NCBI RefSeq assembly: GCF_023101765.2
Contig: NC_064215.1
Span: forward strand, 10,912,001 to 10,976,000
Source: Spodoptera frugiperda
Taxonomy: Eukaryota > Arthropoda > Insecta > Lepidoptera > Noctuidae
Length of the DNA: 64,000 nt
Direction: 5' to 3'
Shown here in pieces: positions 46,448 to 59,827 of this stretch. The translations under genes and the position numbers were made by a program. The notes below the pieces were generated by a model, which saw only the letters and a program-made list of their open reading frames with translations, did not search any database and had not been told where the DNA came from. Position 1 is the stretch's first letter; each line of letters starts with the position of its first letter.

Positions 46448-48223
46448 CGAATACCGACCGGTGATCGGCGCGGCGAACAAAATCCTCCAAAAGATAAACA
46501 AAATATTCAAGATCGTATAATAAAAAATGCTTTTCCAAAAGTTTATTAACTATGAATTAGAAATATGTTCATTATTTTGCCCTTTTACGACTATTTTGTA
46601 CCTATATTTCGATTTAAACTCTTACGCTTGGAAAAATACTAAAGTCCCCGTATACCGACCGACTGCCGACAGATGTCCGTGATACCGACTCCTCAGGAAC
46701 CTGATTCCGTTCGACCCAAACGCACATTGTAAAATCAACTCTATATCTTAGCAATAGAGTAGAAATTCGTAAAACAACAATCTTTTTAAAACTATTCACG
46801 CATTGTTTTTGGATTCGATACTGATATTACGATAATGATTTTTAAATTTAACATAACATTACGTTTTTTAACACTCGGAGATGTAAGCAGAGAACATACA
46901 ATGTGACGTCTACTTTTCAACCTACCGTGTAGATAGTTATTTATTTTTTAATTAAGTTTCCTAGTATTTCAGCATACGATTTACCTACATCATGTCGATC
47001 TTAATTTATTATGCCTAATAAAGAAATTGTTCGTATTGGTTAAATGCGAATGGTCTTTAAGTACCTATAGGTAGATACCTATTGTTAAGATACGTAATTA
47101 GGTAAATTCGTGACTAAACTTTTCTATGTATCTACCTATACATTACATACTATGTACTTATCGTACATATGGTAGATACTTATTTTATTTACTTTACTAC
47201 TTGTAGGTTGTAGGTACAATAAACTTCCGTAGTTATTTTCGGAACATTATGTGTCGTAGGTATTACGTGCAAGTACTATACCTATTACTAACGTTTTTGT
47301 CGTTCATCCCGATGACTTACCGATGATGTGCTTATCATGTAATTTAAAAAAAACACCAAAACCTATATTCCCTTAGTTAGTCGGAACAAGGGACAGGGAA
47401 ACAAATCGTATCCAGACTACGACCAAACCTGTATTTGTATAATAAAACGTCTTAACTGAGATTTATACCATTTTTTTAGTTACTTTCTACTCTACTATTA
47501 CTTATTAAGTTGTAACAATATCGTATTCATGAAATTCTTCGAAATAAACATAAAATATAAAGGTTTACTTCTAGCAAAGTCTTTGTGAAGGAATCGTAAA
47601 TATATCTGAAATATGTCAATTTGAAACGCAAATTACAAAGAATCCATTATAGTTAGCATAGGTCGGATACCGGTCTAATATCTAAGGATAGCTTTAAGAA
47701 TAAGAAACTAATCACAAAACACTCCTAAAACAACCCACGTTACAGAAAATTAGTGTCATTCATAAACCTTAAAATTCCGTTTACCGACCAATTTGGTCGG
47801 TATTCGGTACGTCGTCATTTTGTAGGGCTCCTTATTCCGTCCAACATTAATTTATTGATAAATCTATAAAAACATGGAATTTCTGTATGCATATTGAAAT
47901 TATAAGGACTCAATGAACCAATAAATCACATAAAGTAAATACATTCTTAGTTTACCCGAGTGATCATCGTTAAAATCGAGATCTTTTATTTCACTGATTT
48001 ATGTTTTTTTCGCATGAAAATTTACGCAAACTGCACCTTTTTTATATTTCGCAGGACAGTCGGAATGTGCGTTAACCCCACAAACCCAAGTTTTGACTGA
48101 AGGTGAATGATGAATTAATGTATTGAATAAGGCGTATTTCAAGACTTTCGCGCGATAAATACACAAATTAGCGTAAATAAACTAAAATGGTCGGATAGAG
48201 GAGGCCGGTCGGTAACCGGTACC
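46448..48223. repeat. Cluster of ACCGACC / GGTCGGT motifs
   Basis: Related sequences recur: ATACCGACCGGTGATCGG (46451-46468), TATACCGACCGACTGCCGAC (46651-46670), GATACCGACT (46681), GGTCGGATACCGGTCT (47661-47676), a palindrome-like ACCGACCAATTTGGTCGGT (47783-47801) followed by ATTCGGTAC, and GGCCGGTCGGTAACCGGTAC (48203-48222). The spacing is irregular, so it is not a tandem array. They may be decayed copies of one element or clustered binding sites. A TAGGTA/TACCTA-rich stretch (47058-47220) lies within the cluster. Confidence 0.4.
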
Positions 48224-48229
48224 TTTGCG

Positions 48230-48940
48230 TTACTACATTTTCACTCTCATCAATAGAAATAAATTTGACATTATCATCAACCAAACTTCAACGTTTACTA
48301 ACAGTGCCTCAACTCTATGCTACAATTAACACAATTTTCGCAGATATTTTTAACTCCTGTCGCTATGGCAAACCCGGGAAGAAAAATGAGCAAGTGGGCA
48401 GACCTAGGTTACTAGATCATGGCTTACCACCGCATTAACACTATTAACCCATTTCTCTAGCAATTTTACAACACGCGTGGGCACACCAGCAGCTGATTCG
48501 TTCAATTTACATAATAATTCTTTCGTCTCCACTTCCACAAAGTGCGAAATCTTTTTTTCTCCACCAATATTTATATCAGCAGCGTCCCACCTGATTTCGC
48601 GCGCGATTCTTGTATCATTTGATGACGCAAAATGTCAATAATAGAAACCAGAAGTATGAAATATAATTATACAATTCAATTGCATCAAAAGTAAAAGTAA
48701 TATGATTTCAATATCTCTTTATTTAATAGATTATATCAATAGCATATAATGAAGATTAAATAGATACAGGATTGCAGATGAACAAACTTTCTATAGTGAT
48801 GTCATTCTGAGAATATCAGAGCTATGCGTCGTTTTCTGTGTAATAATCCGATATTAGAGGCTTACATTAAGATGGTAATTAGGTATCTAGTAGATCTAGA
48901 TACCTATTACCAGATACTCCACTACACACAGTCTAGAGAC
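48230..48940. other. No supported gene
   Basis: AT-rich; the direct repeat 'aggtatctag' / 'ctagatacct' forms an imperfect inverted repeat around 48881-48906. Nothing else was seen. Confidence 0.5.
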
Positions 48941-48945
48941 TAATA

Positions 48946-49122
48946 AATAAAATTGGAGTATCTATTTGTAATATTAATATAGTTAACCGTTTATTACTAA
49001 ATAACATTTTTTTAAAGTTTTGTTTGTCTGTCTGTCTGTTTCTTCCGGATAAAATAAAAAAATCGGATAATAAATAAAATGAAATGATTGGAGCGAGCGA
49101 AGTCGCAAACATCAACTAGTTA
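48946..49122 (+). repeat. Degenerate repeat with TCTG run and 'gcgaagtcgc' tail
   Basis: 'tttgtttgtctgtctgtctg' is followed by 'tttcttccgga' and, after an AT-rich gap, by 'gagcgagcgaagtcgcaaac' and 'aactagtta'. I recall this order from a very common lepidopteran repeat whose middle is missing here. A separate 'acgctagcgaagtcgcaag' scrap lies at 50740-50758. The 60-codon minus-strand frame at 48933-49115 is its shadow. Confidence 0.6.
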
Positions 49123-49124
49123 AG

Positions 49125-51300
49125 AAATCTGAATGACATTTTCATTCGTTATTTAAGCCATATAAATTACATTAAGTATATAGATGACGATTAAGATAAT
49201 GTTTTACGCAAGATCTATTCTCGATACTTAAATGGTAGGAATTCCCCTTGAACAGGACAACTACTATTTGTACATCACTTAGTACCTAAATAAATATACA
49301 TATAATATATCTATCCTCTGTCTTTCTATGTATTAAGGAAAGACGTCCATGTACAATGTTTATGTTTTATCAGTCAAAGATGAATCTACTCGTAGAATAT
49401 ATTCGTTCAAGGTATTTATAAATATTTACGCTTCCTCATTAGTTCTTGGTATTTTAAATTGTTTGATTATGTGATCGGTTTCCGTGAACTGAGCTTGCAA
49501 CTGAATTATTAGGAAAGTAATTCCGATGTGTTAATTTGTCTAAAACTATATTACGTCAGTAATTTATGATGTATTTGCTTTGGCAGAAATCAGGACAACT
49601 TGTGTTTAATTCGTAGCTGATTTCAATTAAAGACCTAAGTCCGGTACCGTAATGAAACGTGCCATCTTATCGGAAGATAGGCATGCCCTCCAATCACTCC
49701 ATATCTCGTAGGCACACAAAGGCGACTGTAATCAAAACCAATAGCTTCCCAGAGCACACAATGCGATATCTTCCGACGATCCTACTAACCTATATACGCC
49801 CACTTATCAACGAACCTTGGAGCAAACTGAAGAAATTGGCACGTCCAACCTAAATACACGAGGCGTGACATTGAAATTCGTAATTTGTGAATCCCATTCA
49901 TTTTTATAAGAGAATAATGTTGGAATTAAGTACGAAATGTCGTCTGGCCGGATAATTTACATTATGTATATGAATGTCGCACGAGTGTCGGAAAAAAACC
50001 GCAATATTTTACAATGTATTTAAGGAACTGGTTACGGCGTAGTAAGATGGATTCCGCAGAGCCTACGGCTGCGTAGTAACACATGCTTTATACATTTATA
50101 GTAGTGCCAAACGAGTATTGTTTCCGCGATTCTAACGCGTATAAATAGTAGTTTTTATGCGAAATGTTTCAAGAATAGTGTTGTGACGTCCTCAGGGTGG
50201 TACATACGAGCCTACGAGCTTCAACAATGTGTCACCTACCTACATAATCTGACCTTTGTATACTTGACAACATTTTGTTGGCCCCCTATTGTAGTTTAAC
50301 ATATTTATCCATTACGTGTTTACGATTTCCGTCTTTCCTCATTAAAATTAAATAATTCTAAGGTTAAGGTCGGTTTAATGCGTTGTTAGGGTGGATCTAT
50401 AAAAAAGTCTATTGCGAGCCGTGAGTAATTGAAATCTATAATTATCTGAGGCAGAGAGCTCATGGTGTAGCGAACTAAATATATTTTTATTAACGTTTGG
50501 CCTTTAATCATACAATGAATAACCTTGCGAACATCAAAGATATTGCCATTTATTTAGCCTTGGATCTGGGTGATTAAACATTGAAATTAATTTTCTTTTT
50601 ATGATAGAGTATGCCAGAAAAGTGGCATCTTCTATCACTTCTTATTATCTTTATGTCACTAATATTTACTACTTCTAATTCAATCGATTACTGTAATGGT
50701 AACAAGACCAATTTTACAATAAGTATGTAATTACAATATGACGCTAGCGAAGTCGCAAGTACCCAATGGAGATACATAATATACCATAGCTACCATAAAC
50801 ACATGATTCTCATCATACTTAATCAAGATTTGATGGGTGTGGCCAAACGTCTTCGTCATCAGAATATTAGTCACTTTTTATACCATATATCTCAACGCCA
50901 TATTGTTTTGACGGTCTACCACAGACGTAGCACATCGACCTACACCAATCTACTAATTTTCGTCAATGAAATATCTACTTTAAAGCAGTAGGATAAAGTT
51001 TAAAGTTCATAACCATGTTGAAGTTGATTGACCTGCATCTGTGCTATGGTGAATTGGATGATGACAAGGAAAATTAAAGGAGGAAACCTAAACAATCCGT
51101 CTTGAATATCTTAAGTGATTATTAGAGGGTTATCCTGCTGATACTGGTTATAACTAGCATAGATTATCTTAATATTACAGGAAGACGTAGAACATACGTA
51201 ATTTGGCTATTAAATTCTGCAACTAGATATAAACTAACATGTGATATTAATAAGCAAGTCCCAAAATCTTAGATCTCAATATGTACTTCACATCAACAGC
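49125..51300. other. No supported gene
   Basis: AT-rich; frames at 49659-49853 and 50803-50991 (+) have few G-first codons and no splice signals. Confidence 0.5.
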
Positions 51301-51305
51301 CTATA

Positions 51306-51393
51306 AGTGGCCACTGCTGACCAAAGGCCTCTTTTCACACGGAGAAGATTTGAGCATTAATCACCACGCTTGCTCAATACGGGTTGGCAATAT
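51306..51393 (+). repeat. Interspersed repeat, copy 2 of 2
   Basis: This is the partner of 12461-12560. It retains 'aaaggcctcttttcacacgg', which the first copy has partly lost, and then 'tcaccacgcttgctcaatac'. Confidence 0.65.
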
Positions 51394-51399
51394 GTAGTT

Positions 51400-54300
51400 A
51401 CTTACACTAAACAAATCATCGATATCAGTCGGTCATACTACAATACACTAGCGAAAGTTTTCAATGACTTTAGGCTAACCCATTAAAACCCTAAGAGCCC
51501 CGATAATTAAATGCCAATTAACAACTATTCTAAGTAAATTTCTCTCAACACTTTTACCAAAAATCGCAATGAAATGCAATAGCAGATGAGCAGTGGAGAA
51601 ATAGTCGAATCTATCAGCTGTGTTCACATTGTAGGCGAGCTGAAAGTGGGCGTAGTCACGAGATTGTATGAATCAGCCGGTTATTCCCGACATCCTGGCC
51701 CAATTACATATAACGCTGGTTAAGGAGTAGACTGTGCTGGAGCGCACTGGATTTTATTGGTTCGTGTCTTCCCTTTTTTGTAATGAGGAACATTATCTGC
51801 GCGTTAGTGGCGCTAGTGTCGTTTTAGGACATCCTTAAGTAGAGTTTCTTAAACTGTTATAATAAATGTGCCTATATTGATTTGGGTAAGAATTTGATTT
51901 AGTTATTATTATAGCTGCAGGTATTGTAACCGATATTTGCCTGACCAATACATTGACCAATTTTGATAGTACAAAAATTTGAGTGAGCAAACGACTTACA
52001 TCTCAATGGTCCAATCTAGTGAGATAAATACCAAAACTCTTATTGAGTAAGCTTTGATCTTAAGTTTACAAACAAAAAACCCTATTAGGAACACTAGAAA
52101 CAATACGAAATTCAACAGTTTTTACCGAATGTTACCGAAATTTTAATACCTGACTATGTCTAGGTCGACCTAAACTGTCTATCATTGTTATGGCTTCATT
52201 CATAAGCCTGTGTTTAAGGTTACTAAACCTAGACATTGTTTAGGCACTAATTCGGTGTAAGCTAATTTAAATATTAATAGGTTTGCGGTTAGACAATGCT
52301 TAGAAAACTTACGTAAGACTAAAGGCGTAAGTTGTAATTAGTAATGAGTTACCTGAAGCATAAATTCCTCCCTCAAGCCGGACTACAAAGACCTACAAAA
52401 ATTGCGTTAAAGCAAAAAAAGAAAAAGACCACCTGGCCGCATCATAATCTGCTCAGCCCAACGCGAGATAACCACGCACAAACATACATACATACAACAA
52501 AGAACCTCATATTTTTATGTCGGTTAAAATTACGTGCATTTTCCTTGAACATAATATGGAAAGGAAAATACCTAGATAAATAAGTTCTTTCTTAACTATT
52601 TATATAAGTAATTATTAGCATTATCATCTCTGTTTATATGTAATGTAAGAGTGATCTTTGAACAAAACTTCTATGAGTAAGTACCTAGTTAGTATTAGTA
52701 AGTACATAATGTTCTTGATAATATTCTAATACCGTCACACGTGGACCGATCGCCATTTTATATTCTAATTAATTCTCAATGATACAAAGTATATACTGAA
52801 CAAGTAGAATACTAAGCAATTAACTAATTAAATTACCTAATTAGATTTGCTGTAAAATGAGAACTAAGTACACGGTACTTGGTAATAAACAAATTGTTTT
52901 AAGCATTTCGATTGCGACTGTGTTTGTTCAATTAGCAATTACATTGTACATACCAATCTCAAATGGTTAGGTAGTAAAGAATAACTCTAACTTGTAAACT
53001 CTTAATTCTAATAAGAAACTGATAACAGACTCAAAAAAGAATGGAGACAGTGTATAGAAAATTAATTAACCAACGCAATAAATAAACGACATACAACAAC
53101 GACAGCAAATATGTATGCGTGTCATTATTTTTCTTTTCGCAAAAAAAGTTGACAAAAAATCTAAGATGCTTCGCCTTAAGTCGATGGCACGTGGGACGAA
53201 ATGTAGACGATTAACTGAATCTTTATAGAGCCAATCTCTAGGAATGCGGAATACCAAGTTGATGATAATCCACTTAGCAACAGCTGAGTATAATACAATT
53301 ATTGAATTAATCCAGTGCGACTGCGCAAACGGTTCACGGCGGCGTCGCCGACCGATGTCTCGAATTCCGTGTCATTGATGAAAGTCTGTAATTATACGGT
53401 TTTTGAGACGGTTGCCAACGTAAATAAATATGCTTTCGCTATCTATTGGAGGAAGTAAGGCCCGTTTTTTAGCAATCTCTTTTAAATTTTAAGGAACGCC
53501 TAAATTAGATATGTCACACATAACGTCATTTTAATGACACCTGTAAGTGACACATAAGTGTATAAGTACGATTTTTTTAAGTTTAGTATATTCTTATAGT
53601 TTTTAATTTAACTAATACTGTTGACAAGTTTTTAAAATGTCAAAGGTTCAATGAGTAATCTAACCCTGTATAATATACTAAGGTTCAACCAAATCAAACG
53701 CTTAAAATTCAACTTTAAACACAACAATGTAAATGTTACGTAAGAAACGTATAAAAACAATTGATACAACAACCACCAATTTCCCGATTATACTTTGACC
53801 TAATAAATTATTTGTTTGATTTATATCGATACTCGATACCGAATAACTCGATAATCGTGAAACACGCACTCACATTTAAGAAAAAGAAAAGTCAATCTAT
53901 GAAATAATCAGTTTGTAATTTACTTTTACGAATGAATGTTTGTTATTTAATATTTACCATGGGTCTCCCCTATGGTACCCTATAAACAAATACTATAAAA
54001 ATCAAGCACGTGCGTCTATTTACTACTTTTATTGTAGTGTGCAAGTTTATTGGGAGAGTACACGCACTTCCGCGGCCATTTTTATAAACAAACAATAAAT
54101 TATTCAATAAACTTTCGATTGACTTGTGACCGGTAGAGAAATACATAGATGTGTCTCAAATGGAACACTTCTTAGCTCGTTCCAAAATTTAGATCCATCG
54201 ACTCAATCTTTGACTTATCCAAATACACTGAGATAAGCCTCCGAAAACAGCTGCAACTCCTGTAAGCTAGGATCTACAGCAGATACAACCATTAAAAAAC

Positions 54301-55335
54301 ACCGGAACACTGAAGTCCGGCGCGTCTAAGGGACGTGAATAACTGTCTTGGATCCCGCAACGAAATAAATCAGAAGACATAGATATCAAAATAATGATGT
54401 AGCTACCACCAATCTCGTCTATCCCTCGAGAAAACCAGAGTCTAGACTTATAAATTAGTTATTCTATTACCTAGTCCAATATCATAAACACATGACTAAT
54501 ACCTAGTCTATTATTGTCGCATAACAACTCGATTAAAATTATCGGAATCGTTACTCGAGTAGTTATGATACCTAACTATTTGTTTGTATCTAGACTTGAA
54601 GAGCATGACTGTCAACTGTCTATCGATTGTTTATTAGAATCGAATGAGGAAAAACCTATAGTACCTTCTTAGATGTTAAGTGATGATCTTTATGTAGGTA
54701 GATATCATGTCATAATGTAATATCATTCCATTTAAATGAACACACATAATCATATAACAGAAGCATATAAAATAAGTCTTATGAATCTGGTAACTATTAT
54801 TATGAATTGATCAACCAATGTCAAAATGTTGATCAGTCCAATTAGAATTATAGTAGGATTCGCTCAAAAACTGCTAATAAGATTGATCATAATTATGACA
54901 ATTTTTCCTACCAATGGGAAGGTTTTTGTAATACAAAACAGAATAGTAAATCTATGATAGTTACGAGAATTTTCTTTTTAATCGTAAAAGAAAACAAAAT
55001 AACACGTAGAGAACAATAACCAGCATCATAAAGAATAAAATAAATATAAAAAAAAAACAAAACAACAAACAGAACAAAGCATTGTTCTAAATTTAAATCC
55101 AGCCGGAATTAGTGTTTAAAACGTTCTGGTACGGAATGGCGGAAACAGGAGCAGCTGTTAATCTTCCCGCGCAAATTGTTAGTGTCAACTGAGGGCAACG
55201 AGGTCGGTACATAGTACATACTTATACAGCCAGAAGTACTGGCATTTAGTCATCGTCGTATAGGCCATATGATGTAAGACTAAAAGATTTGCTGGTATGT
55301 AATGTTTCACTTTGATTAAGGCAATTTAACTAGTG
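51400..55335. other. No supported gene
   Basis: AT-rich. A fragment with an 'acatacatacatac' run and 'tgtcggtt' end lies at 52476-52531 (relative of 14909-15004). Nested short inverted repeats centred on GTCATTTTAATGAC lie at 53526-53539. TATCGATA (DRE core) lies at 53824-53831. A CpG-rich patch lies at 53313-53365. Confidence 0.5.
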
Positions 55336-55451
55336 TAACGCCCGAATACTCAAATGCTACTCAATTTTAAGTTAATACTTAAATATCGTGCTATCTCTAT
55401 CATTTTATGAAGAACTGATAGTGACAGAACTACACTAGTATTCGGGCATAA
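55336..55451. mobile_element. Short inverted-repeat MITE with TAA duplication
   Basis: CGCCCGAATACT (55339-55350) and AGTATTCGGGCA (55437-55448) form 12-base terminal inverted repeats differing at the outermost base. TAA flanks both ends (55336-55338 and 55449-55451), a TWA-type duplication. The 110-base body is AT-rich and non-coding. It differs in sequence from the 20.5 kb MITE but shares the duplication type. Confidence 0.65.
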
Positions 55452-55454
55452 AGT

Positions 55455-57570
55455 TTCAAGACTTTAAAGTGTGGCTTCCTTTCGCCATAGAACATGAATC
55501 GAAATAGGATTGGTGAATGAAATGATGAGAAAGAACCAGTATGATTATAAAAATCCAGTTTTAAATGTCCACTAAAATGAGACCTCGTATCTCAAGCAAG
55601 AGGACATAATATGAAACATTATAAAGCAAAAAAACTTAATAACATAGACAGAAGAGACCCGTTTCTCACCGCAACATGGCTTTTAGTTCTTAATTAAAGC
55701 TATACGGAACATAACAGGCGATTAAAGTCCCGTGTACACCTATAAAAGGCGTCGGCTACATCAGCCGGCATACAAAAGAACATTCTCAAAACGATAACCA
55801 CTTCAACGATCGCAATCACACGGCGATTCATTTAAAATTTATTGCCATTTCGAAAAAGATAACATACGGAGTCGAGCGCCCCCCTCTAAAGTCGAACAAT
55901 AACGTGCCCATCGACAATAACCAATAACTCTTTTGAATACGACGCGAAAACGGCGCGCGAACAATAAATTCGTAAAGAAATCGCCTCCCGTTTACTCCAT
56001 ACGTTCTATATTCGAAATAATAGTGTTCGAGTGTAAGTAAAGCATTATGGCGACACCCAATTTATTTTTGAGTTTATCGCTCGGTTTGCCGTAATAAATT
56101 TCTTGCCGCATTAAAGATGGGGCGCATTGTATTGCAATATATTTCGCGTGATAGTTTAACCGTCTCTAGCCGACTGTTTATTATAGTTTAAAAGTTCGCA
56201 TTGAATATTTAAAAGGTGTATAATATTACAAGAATTATTATCAATTAAATATAAAAATATTATATTAGTTAATTGGAAAACGTGCGGGCACGTGCAGTTT
56301 TTATTTTTATAAGTTTCATAACTATTAAAAAGAGTAAAAGTGAGCTTTAATTACAGCGCCGCAAGCGTTCTTTCGTACTAGGTGGGTAGTTATAGTTATT
56401 AATTTATCCGAGCCATTAATTGCAAGAGTACGCAGCGTTACGGTGACGTCACTTGTATATTTACAATATTACACGGCAATATGATTTTTACAACGTTTTA
56501 TATTATGTTTTATTTGTGTGATCTGTAGCATAGAGCCTAAATGCGTCATAAAAGTCATTACAGGGTCGAAGGAGTATTAAAGCGATATCAGTATGCAGTC
56601 GAAAATAATTTCAAAACACGTATTACAGCAGTGCAGCCAATAAAAACACTTAATTCGTATTCATACTCCTTTACGATGGGAAATTGTAATTTATTCAAAA
56701 TATTACCGTGTGCACGGTCTAGCGGGCTGGGCCACGGGCTGTAGACTTTCTTTAATGCGCAGACAACTTTGTTAAAACTTATTAACATACATCGCGATGC
56801 ACATTTGATTTTAATGTTCGAAATTGCAAAAATCCATGTCAGCTTCACGCTTCGAGTGTTTACAAACAGTAAGCCTTTAAATGTTAATCGTAATATAGTA
56901 AATGGATATATTATTCCGCGATATGTTTTATACAAACTATATTGTATTAAATAAGTATCAGTATCCATTGTATAATGTATCAGATAATGACTTGTTTTTC
57001 TTACAAAACAAATGAATCAACGTCAAAGTGAAATAGAGAAGATTATTGTAGACCGACAGACAGACAGCTCACTATTTTAATAATAACACCGTAGTGTTTA
57101 ACTCATAAAACCAAGTCTTACCTACAATCATTTTCTACCAACAACACACAAAATCCCCTAAACAACAGAAAAACCCATAGCAATAATCCATCACACACAG
57201 ACATCGTGATGATCAGACGATCACAAACTGGACATCACATCACACACCTGCACAGTCAGCCCCTAACTGCCGGAACACACTGACGTCATAAAATTGATAA
57301 GCAAAAGGTTAACGATACTATAAAACTGTACAAAGACACCGCTAACCTTTGGAAACGTTTTATTAAACATGCACCTTGTGAAGATATTGTCAATTAATAT
57401 ACTCTTTTTCTCTTATTGCAACTAGTCTTGTCTCGTTTCATTAAATTTCTCTACGATTTTTCAACGTCATTATAAAAACACTGGACTTCCAAAACCAATC
57501 AAATCTTATGACTACTGGTACATTAACTAAAAATCACGGTTTACTCACGTAAATTAATGGAGAAAAGCTC
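55455..57570. other. No supported gene
   Basis: AT-rich with a CpG-richer patch at 55860-55990. The 126-codon minus-strand frame at 56588-56968 has about 15% G-first codons and low complexity, and is rejected. Confidence 0.5.
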
Positions 57571-57571
57571 T

Positions 57572-57622
57572 ACTAGTTTCGAGTCACAGAGGGACTCTTC
57601 ATCATGAGCAGCGTGCTTTGAC
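57572..57622 (+). repeat. Repeat fragment next to the 57.7 kb element
   Basis: 'tactagtttcgagtcacaga' followed by 'gggactcttcatcatgagca' resembles a lepidopteran repeat I recall. It shares an 'actagt' plus 'catgagcag' flavour with the inner part of the neighbouring inverted-repeat element. It is short, and the assignment is tentative. Confidence 0.4.
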
Positions 57623-57704
57623 TACTTAATTTAGTATGTTACATGATAGTTATTATAAAAATATTGGTATATGATTTTATTGTAACTTTCGTGAGACATA
57701 CTAA

Positions 57705-57868
57705 ATTAATTATTATGTTATCGGCTTACTCAGGAGTAGCAGTGCGACAATCGCCGCGTCGTGTGTCGCGTAATGCTGCTCATGAATATGAGCCTCTAGC
57801 ATGGCTTGAAACTAGTCGAGTTCCTCGTCAAAACACTACGTGAGTAAGCCGATAACATAATAATTAAT
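57705..57868. mobile_element. MITE with 28-base perfect terminal inverted repeats
   Basis: The ends at 57705-57732 and 57841-57868 are exact reverse complements over 28 bases, unusually intact compared with other repeats here. The 108-base interior is CpG-rich ('cgccgcgtcgtgtgtcgcg') and non-coding; the 66-codon frame at 57643-57843 simply reads through it. ATATTGGTATA occurs just outside both ends (57661-57671 and 57867-57877), either an extended duplication or chance. Its good preservation suggests a recent insertion. Confidence 0.7.
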
Positions 57869-57879
57869 ATTGGTATAGT

Positions 57880-59210
57880 ATCAATATCGGAACAAAACAA
57901 TAAAAAAATGGGTACGTTATCTACTACATGATCAAAATCATTCGCAACAGCTGACCAGCCAATACAAAACAAACAAATAAAATAAACAAAATAAAAAACA
58001 GATCAACCTGATCAAAATGTTAAAAAACGTACCCAATCACCAGAACGTAGTACTCATTAAAAAGCAATAAAACAATGTCATGTCAATAGCAATAGCAATA
58101 GAATATGCGACAATAAAAACGGAGAATACGTTTAATAACATTGTAGTGGGGTTCGTTTTACGATCGCCGCAGTAACGTTGCACCGCCGCTGTCGGCTCGT
58201 TGCAGTTATCAAATCATTGGATGTATGGGTTTGCGTGTCTGGTCTGACGGGCGACGCTACGTACCCAGTACACAGATCATAAAGCTCCAGTAATTGTGTG
58301 TAACGTGTACACATGTACAGGTATCCGTGTCTGCTACATGCATGTTTTTTGAAGCCCGTCTGTCGGTTACTCATTGTCGGCGAGGGAGGATTTGATGTAT
58401 TTACTCTACTGTTATCAGTGAACAGTATCTCTGCAGTGAATTTAATTCAGAGCAATTACTTGCTAAATTATGATGACTTTAATGACCAAGATTCCGAGAT
58501 AACTAACCCTGAATAGAAAGCACCGCATTCAAAAGCCAGTAAAATCAATAATATGTGACATTGTCACCATCCCACTTTCAAGCAACAATAGATATGCAAT
58601 TTTGCTTTCTTTGGACAAAAAGTTGGAAAGTTTCCGAAATAGGAGACGCTTCTAAACATTTCTGTAGCATCCTAAAAACATTGTTCAAAGAAGGAAGGTT
58701 TAAAACGAAATAACAACAATAACACAGGCGGTCAGGTAAACGGCAGGTAGTGACCATCGGCAGAATATCGGAACCAATATCCAAACAATATGGCCGAACG
58801 GGCAGAACAGACGGACAAACAAAATTAATAAGGTTTTTTGTGAATCACTGATACGGAAAAGCTGAAGTAAAGCTGTATCACAACAACAAAAGACGTTTGA
58901 GATTTATAAACTGCCGAAAAGCAGATGAATAAAGAATAAAATAAATTGTTATTTGGTAAACCTGGGATTTAGTTGGTACACCATACAAACGAAAAAGATT
59001 TTTCACATAAATATTTCGCCAGTTAATTCAATTGTCCCATGAAATTGACAAGTGTATTTGGCCATAAATATTGGGTCTGAACAACTAAGAACTTCACTGG
59101 AACCCTGATCAATGAGGAGTTGTAAACTCAAACAATGATCACATAATATCAGGTCGGGCTTCGACCTTCTATGGCATGTTTACATTTGGTTTAAACGGTA
59201 AGCTTGTTTA
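57880..59210. other. No supported gene
   Basis: A-rich low-complexity DNA at 57890-58010. Frames at 58132-58374 (-) and 58313-58516 (+) lie in a GC-richer patch and have about 20% G-first codons. Confidence 0.5.
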
Positions 59211-59216
59211 CTAATA

Positions 59217-59414
59217 TTAACACAAAAACAAAACCGAATAATCTCCGGATATCATTAAATAGAAATAAAAGAGTACATTAATTAAACAGCACACCATACC
59301 CCGAACCGTATCCAATCCTACACCCTTTAAATATTTAAGCGAGCCTCCCTTCGCACGTCGTTTTACTGCGTCCAAATTCTCGGTATGCGCCGAACCAATA
59401 TTTACTTGGAACAT
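59217..59414 (-). CDS. Coding-like frame, unrecognised
   Basis: Sixty-five codons from ATG, about 32% starting with G and denser in the first forty (for example IGSAHTENLDAVKRRAKGG). A donor-like GGG|GTATGG lies after that part. Beyond it the frame becomes a hydrophobic, low-complexity tail, as if intron sequence were being read. No acceptor or promoter was seen. It could belong with the exon-like segment at 59943-59828 on the same strand. Confidence 0.2.
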   Translation of the reverse strand: MFQVNIGSAHTENLDAVKRRAKGGSLKYLKGVGLDTVRGMVCCLINVLFYFYLMISGDYSVLFLC

Positions 59415-59827
59415 TAGATAAGCATGATCGACCGGTCGGTACGTTCACGATCGATAATCTGTCACATTCATTCATATCTCAAGAGACCTTGGCTTTAGAG
59501 AGGAGGACGCTAAAAATAGAACAGCCGTGTGGTATTTCAGATTTGAGAGTTTAAATCGGTTTTATAGTGTGCAAATAGAGCAATAAATGTGAAATGTTTC
59601 CATTTGCGTTCTGGAAAGCAAATATTTCTACTATACTAGGTCGCATACTAGTTAAATTGTATTGGTGTATTCCAACGTATCCAGAACATAAAACAGAAAG
59701 ACCTTAAAAATACGATGTAAATCCATCCCTAAAATTGAGAACCATGTAGGTAGCAAAGCAATGTGTTCTGAGACATACTGTCTCTTCCACCCTGTGTACT
59801 TTTAGTGCAGAATGTAGACAGGATTAC

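Noticed and set aside
49021..49042. (TCTG)n microsatellite
   Set aside because: Too short to stand alone; it is the internal run of the repeat at 48946-49122.
56588..56968. 126-codon minus-strand frame
   Set aside because: About 15% G-first codons and a low-complexity hydrophobic product; fits chance in AT-rich DNA.
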